Shown here piece after piece: positions 35,607 through 44,339 of a stretch of 64,000 nt of DNA. The position numbers and the translations under genes were made by a program. Under the pieces are notes generated by a model. The model ran no database searches. It had not been told where the DNA came from and saw nothing but the letters and a program-made list of their open reading frames with translations. The DNA is from CALOCY01 sp942491975 (GTDB lineage Bacteria > Bacteroidota > Bacteroidia > Bacteroidales > Prolixibacteraceae): NCBI GenBank assembly GCA_942491975.1, contig CALOCY010000004.1:2480001-2544000 (forward strand), read 5' to 3'. The first letter of the stretch is position 1. Each line of letters opens with the position of its first letter.

Positions 35607-37985
35607 TTACTCATACCTGATAATATCTACCGGGTTGGTCTTTGCTGCTTTTAGCGATTGAAACAGTATGGTTACAAATGCCAGGACGGCAGCTAAAAGG
35701 GTTGCCAACACGAAAATCACCCAACGATGTCCTACCTTGTAGGCAAATGATTGCAACCATATATTCATATAATACCATGCAGCAGGAATGGCAAGGGCAG
35801 CCGAGATCAATATCAGTATAATAAAATCTTTAGACAATGTTTTTACAATCTCGCGAATACTGGAACCCAGTATTTTTCGTACACCAATCTCTTTTGTGCG
35901 TTGACTGCCAATAAACAATGCCAACCCATACAGCCCCATTGATGCAATAAAAATGGCCAGCAGGGTAAAGCAGCTAAATATTGTCACTGTTCGTTGTTCT
36001 TTTTCATATTCAGCTTTAATTGTTTGATCCAGAAAAGAGTATTTAAAATCAAAGGAGGGATCAATAGTTTTATAAACCTGTTCAATTTTTTGTAGTGTCT
36101 GTTGTATATCTGTAGCAGCTATTTTTACGGCTATCTGACTAAAAAATAGCGGCTTTTCTGAGTAAAGGTAAAGCATTGGGAAAATTGAACGGTGAAAAGA
36201 ATCAAAATGGTAGTCGTTTACTATACCAATAACCTCACGTTCTTTTCCAAATATCGTGAATCGTTGTCCTATAGGATTGACAACTTCCAATTTTCGGGCA
36301 AATGTTTCATTAATAATAATGTTGTTTTCTTCCCGTGAAATATTGTCTGAAAATTTTCTGCCTTTAACAATATCAATACCCAGCAAATCAGCATAGTGTG
36401 AATCTGTAAGATAGACAATTGAACGCTCTTCTTTTTCTCCTTTTTTTAGCTGTATACGTTCATGTATTATTTCACAAAAAGGAAGGCCTGAATTGATGGA
36501 CACATGTGAAATCCCGGATATTTTGGACAATTCATTTCGGAATATACTAAGCTTTAGCTGCTCATCTTCGAAATCTGTGGGAATAGCAACAATATGTTCT
36601 TTATCAAAACCCAGATCAGTATTATTCATATAATAAAACTGCATTAAAACAACTCCCGTGCAACATAACAGGAAAATAGAGATGGCAAACTGAAATATGA
36701 CCAGGATATTTCGCCCCAGTGCTTTTTTTGATTTGGCGGTAAATTTACCCGGCAGTGCAACAATCGGTTTAAACGATGACATGTAAAAAGCCGGATAACT
36801 GCCTGCCAGTATGCCAACAAACAGTGTTAACGCAACAAGCCCGATTGTAAACGGCCAACGCCCGATATAATCAAAACTGAGGTTACGCAATATAAATCCG
36901 TTAAACGAGGGTAAAAGGATCTCGGCCAGTGTAATGGCCAATACCATGGAGATAAAGCCCATAAGTATTGACTCAAACAAAAACTGCCCGATCAGCTGTT
37001 TTTTATATACCCCGAACACTTTTTTTACCCCGATCTCTTTCATCCGTTTTTGTGCCTGCACTGTGCCCAGGTTCATAAAGTTGACACAGGCAATGAGCAA
37101 TACAAATAGCCCGATAAGACCAAGCAACCATACCCTGGAGATACTTCCCGGTTCATCAGAATAGTAGTGCAGATGAATCTTTTTCAGGGACTCTAGGGTA
37201 AAATGGTGGGTATAACGCGGGTTCCCCGACAGATAGGTTTTACTGATTTCCTGGAAACAGGAGGTCATTTTGTCTGCAGCATAACCGTTTGCAAGCTTAA
37301 TGTAAGTGTATGCTGAATGAGAGTGATACTTCAACCCCCATCCTTCCATATCCGATTTTTCATTGAGTTGGTACAGGGTGGCAAATGAACCCAACATATC
37401 AAATTTGAAATGGGAATTTTCAGGAACATTTTGAATGACCCCTGTAACCGTATACAATTGATTATTTTCCCCTTCGATAATTTCCCCGACAGGATTACGG
37501 TCACCAAAAAACTTTTCGGCAATTTTTTCGGTCAACACCATTGAGAATGGTGCTGTCAGTGCGGTACGGGGATTCCCCAAAATGAAATCCAGGGAGAAGA
37601 TTTGAAAAAAGCTGGAATCGGCATAGAAAACCTTTTCGTTAAACGATTTTTCCCTGTACGAAAGCTTTACCTGTTTTTCTCGTGAAACGCGGGTTTGGGT
37701 TTCCACATTCGGGTAATTTTCCACCAGGTAAGGCCCTAAAGGTACATTTACCCTATAGTTTCCAAACACACCACTCCTGCCATCAACATCAGTGCTTTGA
37801 GAGATACGGTAAATCCGGTCTGCATCTTTGTGATAGGCGTCATAGGTTAATTCGTTAACCACGTACAACAGGATCAGGGCACTTACGGCTAAGCCTAAAG
37901 TTAATCCCAACACGTTTATTATAGAGAAGGTGAAATTTCGTTTAAAATTTCTGATAGCGGTTTTAAAATAGTTTTTGATCATCAT
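35607..37985 (-). CDS. MacB/FtsX-family ABC transporter permease (duplicated FtsX type)
   Basis: The 792-residue protein begins MMIKNYFKTAIRNFKRNFTFSIINVLGLTLGLAV, the usual start of Bacteroidota MacB-like permeases. It has two units, each a periplasmic MacB_PCD domain followed by FtsX helices: helices near residues 20-43, 290-310, 340-365 and 385-405, then a second set near 430-450, 672-695, 725-745 and 760-780. No ATPase gene adjoins it. The divergent sigma-54 activator and the -24/-12 motif upstream suggest stress-type induction. The exported substrate is unknown. Confidence 0.88.
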   Translation of the reverse strand: MMIKNYFKTAIRNFKRNFTFSIINVLGLTLGLAVSALILLYVVNELTYDAYHKDADRIYRISQSTDVDGRSGVFGNYRVNVPLGPYLVENYPNVETQTRVSREKQVKLSYREKSFNEKVFYADSSFFQIFSLDFILGNPRTALTAPFSMVLTEKIAEKFFGDRNPVGEIIEGENNQLYTVTGVIQNVPENSHFKFDMLGSFATLYQLNEKSDMEGWGLKYHSHSAYTYIKLANGYAADKMTSCFQEISKTYLSGNPRYTHHFTLESLKKIHLHYYSDEPGSISRVWLLGLIGLFVLLIACVNFMNLGTVQAQKRMKEIGVKKVFGVYKKQLIGQFLFESILMGFISMVLAITLAEILLPSFNGFILRNLSFDYIGRWPFTIGLVALTLFVGILAGSYPAFYMSSFKPIVALPGKFTAKSKKALGRNILVIFQFAISIFLLCCTGVVLMQFYYMNNTDLGFDKEHIVAIPTDFEDEQLKLSIFRNELSKISGISHVSINSGLPFCEIIHERIQLKKGEKEERSIVYLTDSHYADLLGIDIVKGRKFSDNISREENNIIINETFARKLEVVNPIGQRFTIFGKEREVIGIVNDYHFDSFHRSIFPMLYLYSEKPLFFSQIAVKIAATDIQQTLQKIEQVYKTIDPSFDFKYSFLDQTIKAEYEKEQRTVTIFSCFTLLAIFIASMGLYGLALFIGSQRTKEIGVRKILGSSIREIVKTLSKDFIILILISAALAIPAAWYYMNIWLQSFAYKVGHRWVIFVLATLLAAVLAFVTILFQSLKAAKTNPVDIIRYE

Positions 37986-38041
37986 CTTTTCGTTTTCACA
38001 AGCAGTGGCTTGAATTTAGCAATATAATCTGCAAATAAAGA

Positions 38042-38057
38042 ATCAATGGTTGTGCCA
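38042..38057 (-). promoter_or_regulatory. Near-consensus sigma-54 promoter for the permease gene
   Basis: Read on the minus strand: TGGCAC-AACCA-TTGAT. This matches the sigma-54 consensus TGGCAC-N5-TTGC except for GA instead of GC at -12. It would start transcription near 38031, about 46 bases before the permease start, and lies downstream of two activator-like palindromes. Confidence 0.55.
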
Positions 38058-38110
38058 AAAGTGTTAGTGGTTGATTATTTGTGTGTTGCAAAAAGATGAG
38101 TTGCTTGCAG

Positions 38111-38149
38111 TGGGTAACTTTTTCACACACTATGTGTAACTTTTACACA
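38111..38149. promoter_or_regulatory. Tandem enhancer-like activator sites
   Basis: TGGGTAACTTTTTCACA (38111-38127) and TGTGTAACTTTTACACA (38133-38149) are two copies of one 17-bp dyad (arms GTGTAA / TTACAC) whose starts are 22 bp apart, two helical turns. They lie about 80-118 bp upstream of the predicted sigma-54 start site, the standard distance for enhancer-binding activators. The NtrC-type gene starts 100 bases away on the other side. Confidence 0.6.
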
Positions 38150-38248
38150 GTTATTATGTTTTCGTATTTTTCTTTTGTAGTTTTGAATACATCCAATAGA
38201 GCTTGTTATCGAATTGATGCCATGGGGGAAGGATAAAAATAACGTTAG

Positions 38249-39610
38249 ATGAAAAAAGGGAAAATATTGGTTGTTGACGACAATGAAGAGATACTTATTG
38301 CACTAAAATTCTTTTTAAGCGAGCATTTTACCACTGTCGTTACAGAGAAAAACCCCAATAAGATACCGGAATATATTCGTTCGGAAAATTTTGACCTCTA
38401 CATCCTGGATATGAATTTCAAAACAGGGCAGGATACGGGGAACGAAGGGATTTACTGGATGCGGGAAATATTGAAAGCCGACCCGGAAGCTGTCGTCATA
38501 TTTATCACGGCTTACGGGGATGTTGAACTCTCTGTAAAAGCGATAAAGCAGGGGGCTACCGATTTTATCCAAAAGCCCTGGGACGATGAAAAACTACTGG
38601 GTACCATTTTATCAGCCTACAAACTCCGAAAATCGCGGGTTGAAATCCGGCAATTGAAACAGCAACAGCAGCACATTTCGGATGTAATTGCCAAAGGGCA
38701 TTCGTTTTTCGTGGGTAAATCGGAAGCCATGAAACGGGTATGGGATACCATCAAAAAAGTGGCAAAAACCGATGCCAATGTCTTGATATTGGGTGAAAAC
38801 GGCACGGGAAAAGAGTTGATTGCCCGTGAAATTCACTACCAGTCACACCGGGCAAAAGGGTTATTTGTAAAAGTTGATGTGGCTGCACTCAGCCCGTCGT
38901 TGGTAGAGAGTGAGCTGTTCGGACATAAAAAAGGGGCATTTACCGATGCCCGGGAAGACCGGGCCGGACGGTTTGAGGTAGCAAACAGAAGTTCGCTGTT
39001 TTTGGATGAAATTGGCAACATCCCCCCCAACCTGCAATCGAAATTGTTAAGTGTGCTTCAAAACCGCGAAATCACACGTATAGGCGATAATAAAAGTATC
39101 CCGGTCGACATCCGACTGATTTCAGCCACCAATAAACTGTTGTACGAAATGGCAGGGAGCAGTGAATTTCGTGAAGACCTGCTGTACCGCATCAATACCA
39201 TTCAGATTGATGTGCCCCCACTGCGTGAAAGGCAGGAAGATATTCCCCCATTGCTTGAACTGTTCCTGAAAAAATATGCCGAAAAATACCAAAAACCCCT
39301 GCCAGGATTTGGAAAGAAGATTGTTGAAAAACTCCAAAAACACTCCTGGCCGGGGAACATCCGTGAGTTTGAACATGTGGTTGAGAAGGCTGTAATTTTA
39401 AGCGACAGCACTAAACTGAATACAACCGACTTTATCTTTCCAGGGCAGCGCATGGGCAGTGAGGTAAAAACACTGAACCTGGAAAACAACGAAAAGTACC
39501 TTATTGCAAAAGCCATTCGGAAATTAGATGGCAACTACTCGCTGGCAGCCCGGGAGCTGGGTATTACGCGCAAAACACTGTACAACAAACTCAAAAAGTA
39601 TGATCTTTAG
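38249..39610 (+). CDS. Sigma-54-dependent NtrC-type response regulator
   Basis: The 453-residue protein has a receiver domain with phosphoacceptor Asp54 (LYILDMNF) and a sigma-54 AAA+ domain with Walker A GENGTGKE at 182-189. The sigma-54 contact loop is at 229-234 and the Walker B region in SLFLDEIGNIP. A Fis-type helix-turn-helix lies at the C-terminus (LAARELGITRKTLYNKLKKY). The contact loop reads GAFTDA rather than the textbook GAFTGA. It overlaps the kinase gene by 11 bases and probably controls the divergent permease gene. Confidence 0.93.
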   Translation: MKKGKILVVDDNEEILIALKFFLSEHFTTVVTEKNPNKIPEYIRSENFDLYILDMNFKTGQDTGNEGIYWMREILKADPEAVVIFITAYGDVELSVKAIKQGATDFIQKPWDDEKLLGTILSAYKLRKSRVEIRQLKQQQQHISDVIAKGHSFFVGKSEAMKRVWDTIKKVAKTDANVLILGENGTGKELIAREIHYQSHRAKGLFVKVDVAALSPSLVESELFGHKKGAFTDAREDRAGRFEVANRSSLFLDEIGNIPPNLQSKLLSVLQNREITRIGDNKSIPVDIRLISATNKLLYEMAGSSEFREDLLYRINTIQIDVPPLRERQEDIPPLLELFLKKYAEKYQKPLPGFGKKIVEKLQKHSWPGNIREFEHVVEKAVILSDSTKLNTTDFIFPGQRMGSEVKTLNLENNEKYLIAKAIRKLDGNYSLAARELGITRKTLYNKLKKYDL

Positions 39611-40952
39611 ACGGTTTAATATCCGGATTATTGCCCAGGTTGTTTTTATGGCACTAACATCCCTGTTGCTGATGTGGTCACTTTATCAGGAACACCTCTC
39701 TGTTGCCCCGTATACCTTTGGGTTTTTACTGGTATTTCAAATAATCGGGTTGATCGGGTACATTCAGCATGCCAATAAAAAGCTGGTACGGCTTGCCGAA
39801 CTGATCAAAAACAGGGGATTTATGGAGCGCTTTCCCGAGACTGATACAGTCGGTTCGCAGCAGCAACTTCATAGCATGTACAATGAGATTATCCAATTGA
39901 TTGCCGATGCGCAGATCGAAAAAGAGGGAGAACACCACTACTTTCAACAGGCACTTGAAATTATTGGCACCTCTATAGTCTCGTTCGACCAAAACGGGAA
40001 CATTGGGCTTTTCAACAATGCTGCCTGCGAATTGCTGAACATCAGCCGAATCAGAAATATTGCCGAAATAGGAGATGCTTCCCCCGAACTCCTGAAATTT
40101 CTGAAACGCATAAAACACAACGAGAAGAAACTGTTTAAATTTCATCTCGACGACGGGCCTTTAATGCTATCCGTACAGTGCCGTATTTTTGTCCTCCGTG
40201 AAAAAGAGATCAAACTCATTTCATTTCAGAACATCAGCACCGAGCTTCAGGGCGAAGAACTGGAGGCATGGCAAAAGCTGATCAACGTATTGCGCCATGA
40301 AATTATGAACTCTGTTGCACCCGTTAAAAGCCTTACATCTACCATCATCAGGATGCTCTCATTAAACGGACAGCCCCGAAAAACAGAAGAGGTTACCGAT
40401 GCAACCATTGCTGATGCGCTTACCGCATTACATGCCATTGAAAAACGCAATCAGGGGATGCTGAAATTTGTAGAGTCGTACCGTGACCTGACGAAAATCC
40501 CAACACCAGGCTTTGAAACCATCAGTATTTCTGATTTATTCGACAGCATCAGGATATTGATGGGCGAAGGGTTAAAAGCAAAAAATATTAAACTGACAAC
40601 TTTTATTACGCCCAAAAACCTGAAATTTTATGCTGATGAAAAGCTCATCAGCCAGGTGATGATTAACCTGGTAAAAAATTCCATAGATGCGCTGGAAGAA
40701 AAAGAGGGGGGTGTGATAGAGATAAGTGCCTCACGACCGACAGATGGTGAAACAGTTATAAAAATAACGGACAACGGAACAGGAATACCGGCAGAGCTGG
40801 CCGAAAAAATATTTATCCCCTTCTTTTCCACCAAAACCAACGGGTCGGGTATCGGGCTTAGCCTGAGCCGACAAATTATGCAGCTGCATAAAGCAACCAT
40901 TAATGTTCAGTCTTCTCCTGATCAGGGAACAACGTTTACCCTTAAATTTTAG
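39600..40952 (+). CDS. Membrane histidine kinase, partner of the sigma-54 regulator
   Basis: The start at 39600 (MIFRRFNIRIIAQVVFMALTSLLL) places the ATG within the last codons of the regulator gene, an 11-base overlap; the frame stays open upstream to 39528 but only inside the regulator. The protein is 450 residues. Two membrane helices (about 10-27 and 36-54) lie close together, then a PAS-like domain (about 115-215: GTSIVSFDQNGNIGLFNNAACELL), a DHp domain with NVLRHEIMNSVAPVKSL, and a HATPase domain with NLVKNSIDALEE, DNGTGIP and SGIGLSLSRQI. It is the NtrB/NtrY-like type. Confidence 0.9.
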   Translation: MIFRRFNIRIIAQVVFMALTSLLLMWSLYQEHLSVAPYTFGFLLVFQIIGLIGYIQHANKKLVRLAELIKNRGFMERFPETDTVGSQQQLHSMYNEIIQLIADAQIEKEGEHHYFQQALEIIGTSIVSFDQNGNIGLFNNAACELLNISRIRNIAEIGDASPELLKFLKRIKHNEKKLFKFHLDDGPLMLSVQCRIFVLREKEIKLISFQNISTELQGEELEAWQKLINVLRHEIMNSVAPVKSLTSTIIRMLSLNGQPRKTEEVTDATIADALTALHAIEKRNQGMLKFVESYRDLTKIPTPGFETISISDLFDSIRILMGEGLKAKNIKLTTFITPKNLKFYADEKLISQVMINLVKNSIDALEEKEGGVIEISASRPTDGETVIKITDNGTGIPAELAEKIFIPFFSTKTNGSGIGLSLSRQIMQLHKATINVQSSPDQGTTFTLKF

Positions 40953-41209
40953 GCAGGGCTGGCATGAATGCACATCAGGGATTAACTTATATTTGAACGT
41001 ATTTTTTTAAAAACGTGGCACAACTTTAATACACAGAATTAATAGGAGTGGGTTAGCAATATGTGTGCCACGCTTTTGGCTAATGTGTTGATAGATTGAC
41101 TATATGTGGAGTGCATTATTATCGGCTTTGCGCCTGTTACAACCCTGTTTTCAAAAACGGGGCATGCAATACCGGAATTAATATTTCTCCTCATAGTCTT
41201 ATCGTATTG
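40953..41209. other. Intergenic stretch with long-loop inverted repeat and sigma-54-like motif
   Basis: No gene found. CGTGGCAC at 41014-41021 and its inverse GTGCCACG at 41065-41072 enclose 43 bases; T-runs follow on both strands, so it could be a bidirectional terminator with a large loop. On the minus strand the right arm is also part of TGGCAC-ACATA-TTGCT (41070-41055), a complete sigma-54 consensus match with no protein gene downstream in that direction. A smaller hairpin (CCCTGTTTT ... AAAAACGGGG) lies at about 41142-41161. Confidence 0.45.
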
Positions 41210-41239
41210 TTGTATAGTTATCGAAGTATTGTATATTTG
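41210..41239 (+). promoter_or_regulatory. Predicted promoter of the XRE-like gene
   Basis: TTG (41210-41212), 19 bases, TATATTTG (41232-41239), a full TAnnTTTG match, about 100 bases before the start codon. The remaining 100 bases of leader are very AT-rich. Confidence 0.55.
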
Positions 41240-41340
41240 TAATATATTTATGCTTCAAATGTAATATAATTATTTCAATTGCCATAATATTATAACACAG
41301 AGAAATGCAATAACAGGCAATTTAGATTGAATTTAAATAC

Positions 41341-41757
41341 ATGGCGCTGAACTACAGAAAAATAGAAGAAATGCAACTGCTAAATAAAGTTAGCGACAGG
41401 GGAATGGGACGTATTCTGAGCATGTCGGGATCAGGTTATGGCAATATGATGAAAAGGAAAACAATGACAGTGGAGGTGCTGGAGAAAATTGCTGAGTTCT
41501 TTGATGTGCCCGTAGAGCACTTTTTTACCGAGGAGGGGAAAAATACAGTGACCAATGTACATGGCGACTATGCCCAGATAGCAATTGACGGTGGCAGGAA
41601 CAGGGGCCACGAGCTAAAAGCGGTAGATACCGGTGCACAGGTAAAACTGGCCGAAACAACAACTAAAATATTGCTGTTGGAAGAGCGGATACATGCCCTC
41701 GAAAAAGAGAATGCATTGAAGGACGAGATTATATCAATACTAAAGCAATCTAAATAA
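41341..41757 (+). CDS. XRE-like helix-turn-helix protein with C-terminal coiled coil
   Basis: The 138-residue protein has an N-terminal helix-turn-helix of the Cro/C1 type (MGRILSMSGSGYGNMMKRKTM, followed by TVEVLEKIAEFFDVPVEHFF, the usual end of XRE domains). A Gly-rich linker follows, then a C-terminal coiled coil from about residue 98 (VKLAETTTKILLLEERIHALEKENALKDEII). It is probably a dimeric DNA-binding regulator. It has its own promoter and is followed 73 bases later by the TPR membrane protein, suggesting a functional link with that gene and the CHAT protease. Confidence 0.75.
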   Translation: MALNYRKIEEMQLLNKVSDRGMGRILSMSGSGYGNMMKRKTMTVEVLEKIAEFFDVPVEHFFTEEGKNTVTNVHGDYAQIAIDGGRNRGHELKAVDTGAQVKLAETTTKILLLEERIHALEKENALKDEIISILKQSK

Positions 41758-41769
41758 TTTGCACGAAGC

Positions 41770-41799
41770 TTGGTTTTTAATACAAAAAATGTATCTTTA
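41770..41799 (+). promoter_or_regulatory. Predicted promoter of the membrane TPR gene
   Basis: TTG (41770-41772), 19 bases, TATCTTTA (41792-41799), one mismatch from TAnnTTTG, 31 bases before the start codon. Confidence 0.45.
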
Positions 41800-41830
41800 C
41801 ATAAAATCATCAATTGCACAGAAAACATAA

Positions 41831-42349
41831 ATGAAAAAGAATATTGTTAATGTATTTGGAAACAATGCAGTGATTCATCACAGCCCCCCTCTTTTTAGCA
41901 CAAAGGTGAAATGGGCGGCAGGGATTGGTTTATCTGTATGTCTCCTCATTACTGCATCTTGGTTTATTTATGCAACGGGTAACATATCGAATGCCGAACT
42001 GTTTAACCGCTATTACGAGGCACCACGCCATATTAATAAGATGCTGGCCAGTGCCAATGGCCATAACGAAGCCGTACGCCTCTTTATGCAGGCCGAAAAA
42101 GCAATAGACATTGAAGATTACCACCGGGCACTGGAGTTGTACGATAAAATTTTAAATGAGCTGGACAGCGACATGCTGGCCGAAGAGGCTACCTGGTACA
42201 AAGGGTTATGCCTGTTGAAAGTGAATGCACATAAAGATGTTATATATAACCACTTTGTAGATATCCTCAAATATAACGGAAGGTACAGGGGGAAAACGCT
42301 TAAAATTTTACAACATAAATTTTCGGACGACCCGTCTTCCCAAAAATAA
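41831..42349 (+). CDS. Membrane-anchored TPR-like protein, function unknown
   Basis: The 172-residue protein has a 28-residue cytoplasmic segment, one membrane helix (about 29-49: WAAGIGLSVCLLITASWFIYA) and a periplasmic helical domain with a TPR-like unit (AVRLFMQAEKAIDIEDYHRALELYDKILNEL). I do not recognise a named family. Its 3' end overlaps the convergent CHAT protease gene by 42 bases. Its predicted periplasmic TPR-like face, matching that of the CHAT protein, makes interaction with it plausible. Confidence 0.7.
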   Translation: MKKNIVNVFGNNAVIHHSPPLFSTKVKWAAGIGLSVCLLITASWFIYATGNISNAELFNRYYEAPRHINKMLASANGHNEAVRLFMQAEKAIDIEDYHRALELYDKILNELDSDMLAEEATWYKGLCLLKVNAHKDVIYNHFVDILKYNGRYRGKTLKILQHKFSDDPSSQK

Positions 42350-44284
42350 AAACAGGCCTGCCATCACCAATCCGGCACCAATCAGAAGTATATAGTGATA
42401 GAAAGGACGTGGAAACCTGACGGGCGAGTTATCGCCATACAGCAGGTAGTTGCTCCAAAGTGCGGGCATGGCATAAAAAGATTGGGAACCTGACAGATAG
42501 GTCATTTTTGCACGTTGCAGGGCAACATCTTTGGGGTATCCATCTTTCAAATTTTCAAGAAAATCGGAGAGGATCATAATACTGGTTTCTTCATCGGCCT
42601 CTGAAGTGGCCACCATTACACTGTGCGACCCGGCTTCGAGGTAAGCATACCCGAACGACAATATCCCCTCGTTACTAATGGTTTTACCAAGACCTGAATT
42701 ACAGGCATTGATAATGGTGAGGTTGTTGCTGCACGAATCAATATCGGCATGATGCAACGTATCGTCCCGGAACAACAGGTGATCGGTGATACCGTGAAGG
42801 TAGAAAAGGGTGAGGTCGGTATTGAGCGACATATCGAATGTGTCGGCTACCTGCAACTCCGGCAGTTGTTTACGCATTGTGCGGATCATCTCATCGCTGT
42901 GTATCAACGGGTAATCGGGGTGGTCACTTATAAAAAGCGTAGAGCTGTTGATGGTGTCGGAAACAGTTGTTTTGTGGGCATAGATATTGAGCGAAGGGGC
43001 GTAACTGATGGCATAGTTGCGGATCAGGAAATCGAACCCTGCAAAATTGAAGTTGGGTTGCGGGGCATCGGCCGTGAGCACGTCAAAATTTACACGGTGA
43101 AGCTCCCCGTAAGGGCACAACAGCAGGCGCCCTGTTGTCGCGGGCAGTGGCGGCACCAGGTAGTTGTACAGGGTATTCGATGCACGTACAAATGCGTGGT
43201 AACCGTTCTTTGACATATCATCGTAGCCGGAAGTGTAGGTGGCAAAGGTATCAATGGCCGCCGTGAAATCTTCGGCAACAGGCGTAAAGGTAGTTTCTAT
43301 CCCCGACCGGTCAGCCAAAATGGTGACCAGCAGGCTGTCGGTATACGAATACGAAAGCGTGGTAAGGCCTTCAGGCAACTGGTGCAAAATGCTGTCTGCC
43401 GGCAGCAGCGGGGCAGTGATAAACTCCCGCAACACCGGGCTTTTATTCTCTTCCGAAAGCAGCAATGCCTCCTCCTGCAGGTTTAGTTTGACGGCGATCT
43501 CAATGGCGACACAGTAAATGTCCTGATAGGTTGTGTTTGACAGGTATTTGGATTGCTTCAGGTAATCAATCCGCAATTGTTGATGTACCTGAATAGCTTT
43601 TTTGTACAATTTTAATGCCGTAGGCAGCTTCTTTTGTTGATACAATAACCATGCCCGGGAATCAAGTATATCAATATACTCCATTGAGACTCGTGTGGTA
43701 TCAATCAATGATAATGCACGGTCGAAGTAGTAAAAAGCGGAGTCAGCCTGCCCGGTACGCGAAAAACACCGGGCAACATTATTGAGAATACGGGGATTAT
43801 TACTATGACGGTTCAGGTAGTGTAACGATGTATGGTAGTCTTTCAGGTCAAAGTAAACAGTGGCAATGTTGTTTCTGATACTATTGCTTCTAAGGGGATT
43901 ACGATTGTAATGCAACGCTTTTTTGTAACAGGCTAACGCTTTAGGATATTGGTCTGTTCTTTTGTAAAGTACACCAAGATTGATATAAGTATTGGTTAGG
44001 CGGAAGTTATTGTTCTGGGAACGGTAGATCTGTGCCACTTGTTGAAAAAGCACAGCAGCTGTATCCGGTCTATCCATAAACATATAGGTCAATGCCAGGT
44101 TGTTGAGTATCAATGCCTGTGTCTTTTCATCGTCACATATTTCAAGTGCCTGTTGAAAACCTGTTTCAGCTTTGTAGTAATCCCCTTTTAGGCCGTGTGA
44201 AGCGGCAGCATGTATCAGGCTGTCGATTTGTCCGTAAACAGCGGTAGTAAATAATAACCATAAAAGAGTTGTATAGAATTTCAT
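42308..44284 (-). CDS. Exported, membrane-anchored TPR-CHAT protease
   Basis: The start chosen is the ATG at 44284, which opens MKFYTTLLWLLFTTAVYGQ, a signal peptide; the frame stays open 108 codons further but that part is antisense to the divergent peptide gene. The protein is 658 residues. TPR units span about residues 25-240 (NLALTYMFMDRPDTAAVLFQ, NLGVLYKRTDQYPKALACYK). The CHAT (caspase-like) domain spans about 365-615, with catalytic His497 (FYLHGITDH) and Cys528 (IINACNSGLGK) both present. A C-terminal membrane helix (about 629-648) is followed by a basic tail. The protease domain would therefore face the periplasm. Substrate unknown; the adjacent peptide is a candidate. Confidence 0.85.
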   Translation of the reverse strand: MKFYTTLLWLLFTTAVYGQIDSLIHAAASHGLKGDYYKAETGFQQALEICDDEKTQALILNNLALTYMFMDRPDTAAVLFQQVAQIYRSQNNNFRLTNTYINLGVLYKRTDQYPKALACYKKALHYNRNPLRSNSIRNNIATVYFDLKDYHTSLHYLNRHSNNPRILNNVARCFSRTGQADSAFYYFDRALSLIDTTRVSMEYIDILDSRAWLLYQQKKLPTALKLYKKAIQVHQQLRIDYLKQSKYLSNTTYQDIYCVAIEIAVKLNLQEEALLLSEENKSPVLREFITAPLLPADSILHQLPEGLTTLSYSYTDSLLVTILADRSGIETTFTPVAEDFTAAIDTFATYTSGYDDMSKNGYHAFVRASNTLYNYLVPPLPATTGRLLLCPYGELHRVNFDVLTADAPQPNFNFAGFDFLIRNYAISYAPSLNIYAHKTTVSDTINSSTLFISDHPDYPLIHSDEMIRTMRKQLPELQVADTFDMSLNTDLTLFYLHGITDHLLFRDDTLHHADIDSCSNNLTIINACNSGLGKTISNEGILSFGYAYLEAGSHSVMVATSEADEETSIMILSDFLENLKDGYPKDVALQRAKMTYLSGSQSFYAMPALWSNYLLYGDNSPVRFPRPFYHYILLIGAGLVMAGLFLFLGRRVVRKFML

Positions 44285-44301
44285 TTTATATAAATTACAG
44301 G

Positions 44302-44315
44302 CGGCAATAGTGCCG
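44302..44315. promoter_or_regulatory. Inverted repeat in the CHAT/peptide divergent region
   Basis: CGGCA-ATAG-TGCCG lies in the 55-base gap between the two divergent start codons. It could be an operator for the nearby XRE-like protein, or a leader hairpin. Confidence 0.35.
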
Positions 44316-44339
44316 TAAAAATCAGTAAAAGTTAAAATT

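Noticed and set aside
41014..41072. CGTGGCAC inverted repeat as a simple terminator
   Set aside because: The 43-base loop is too long for a confident rho-independent terminator, so it is listed only as an intergenic inverted repeat.
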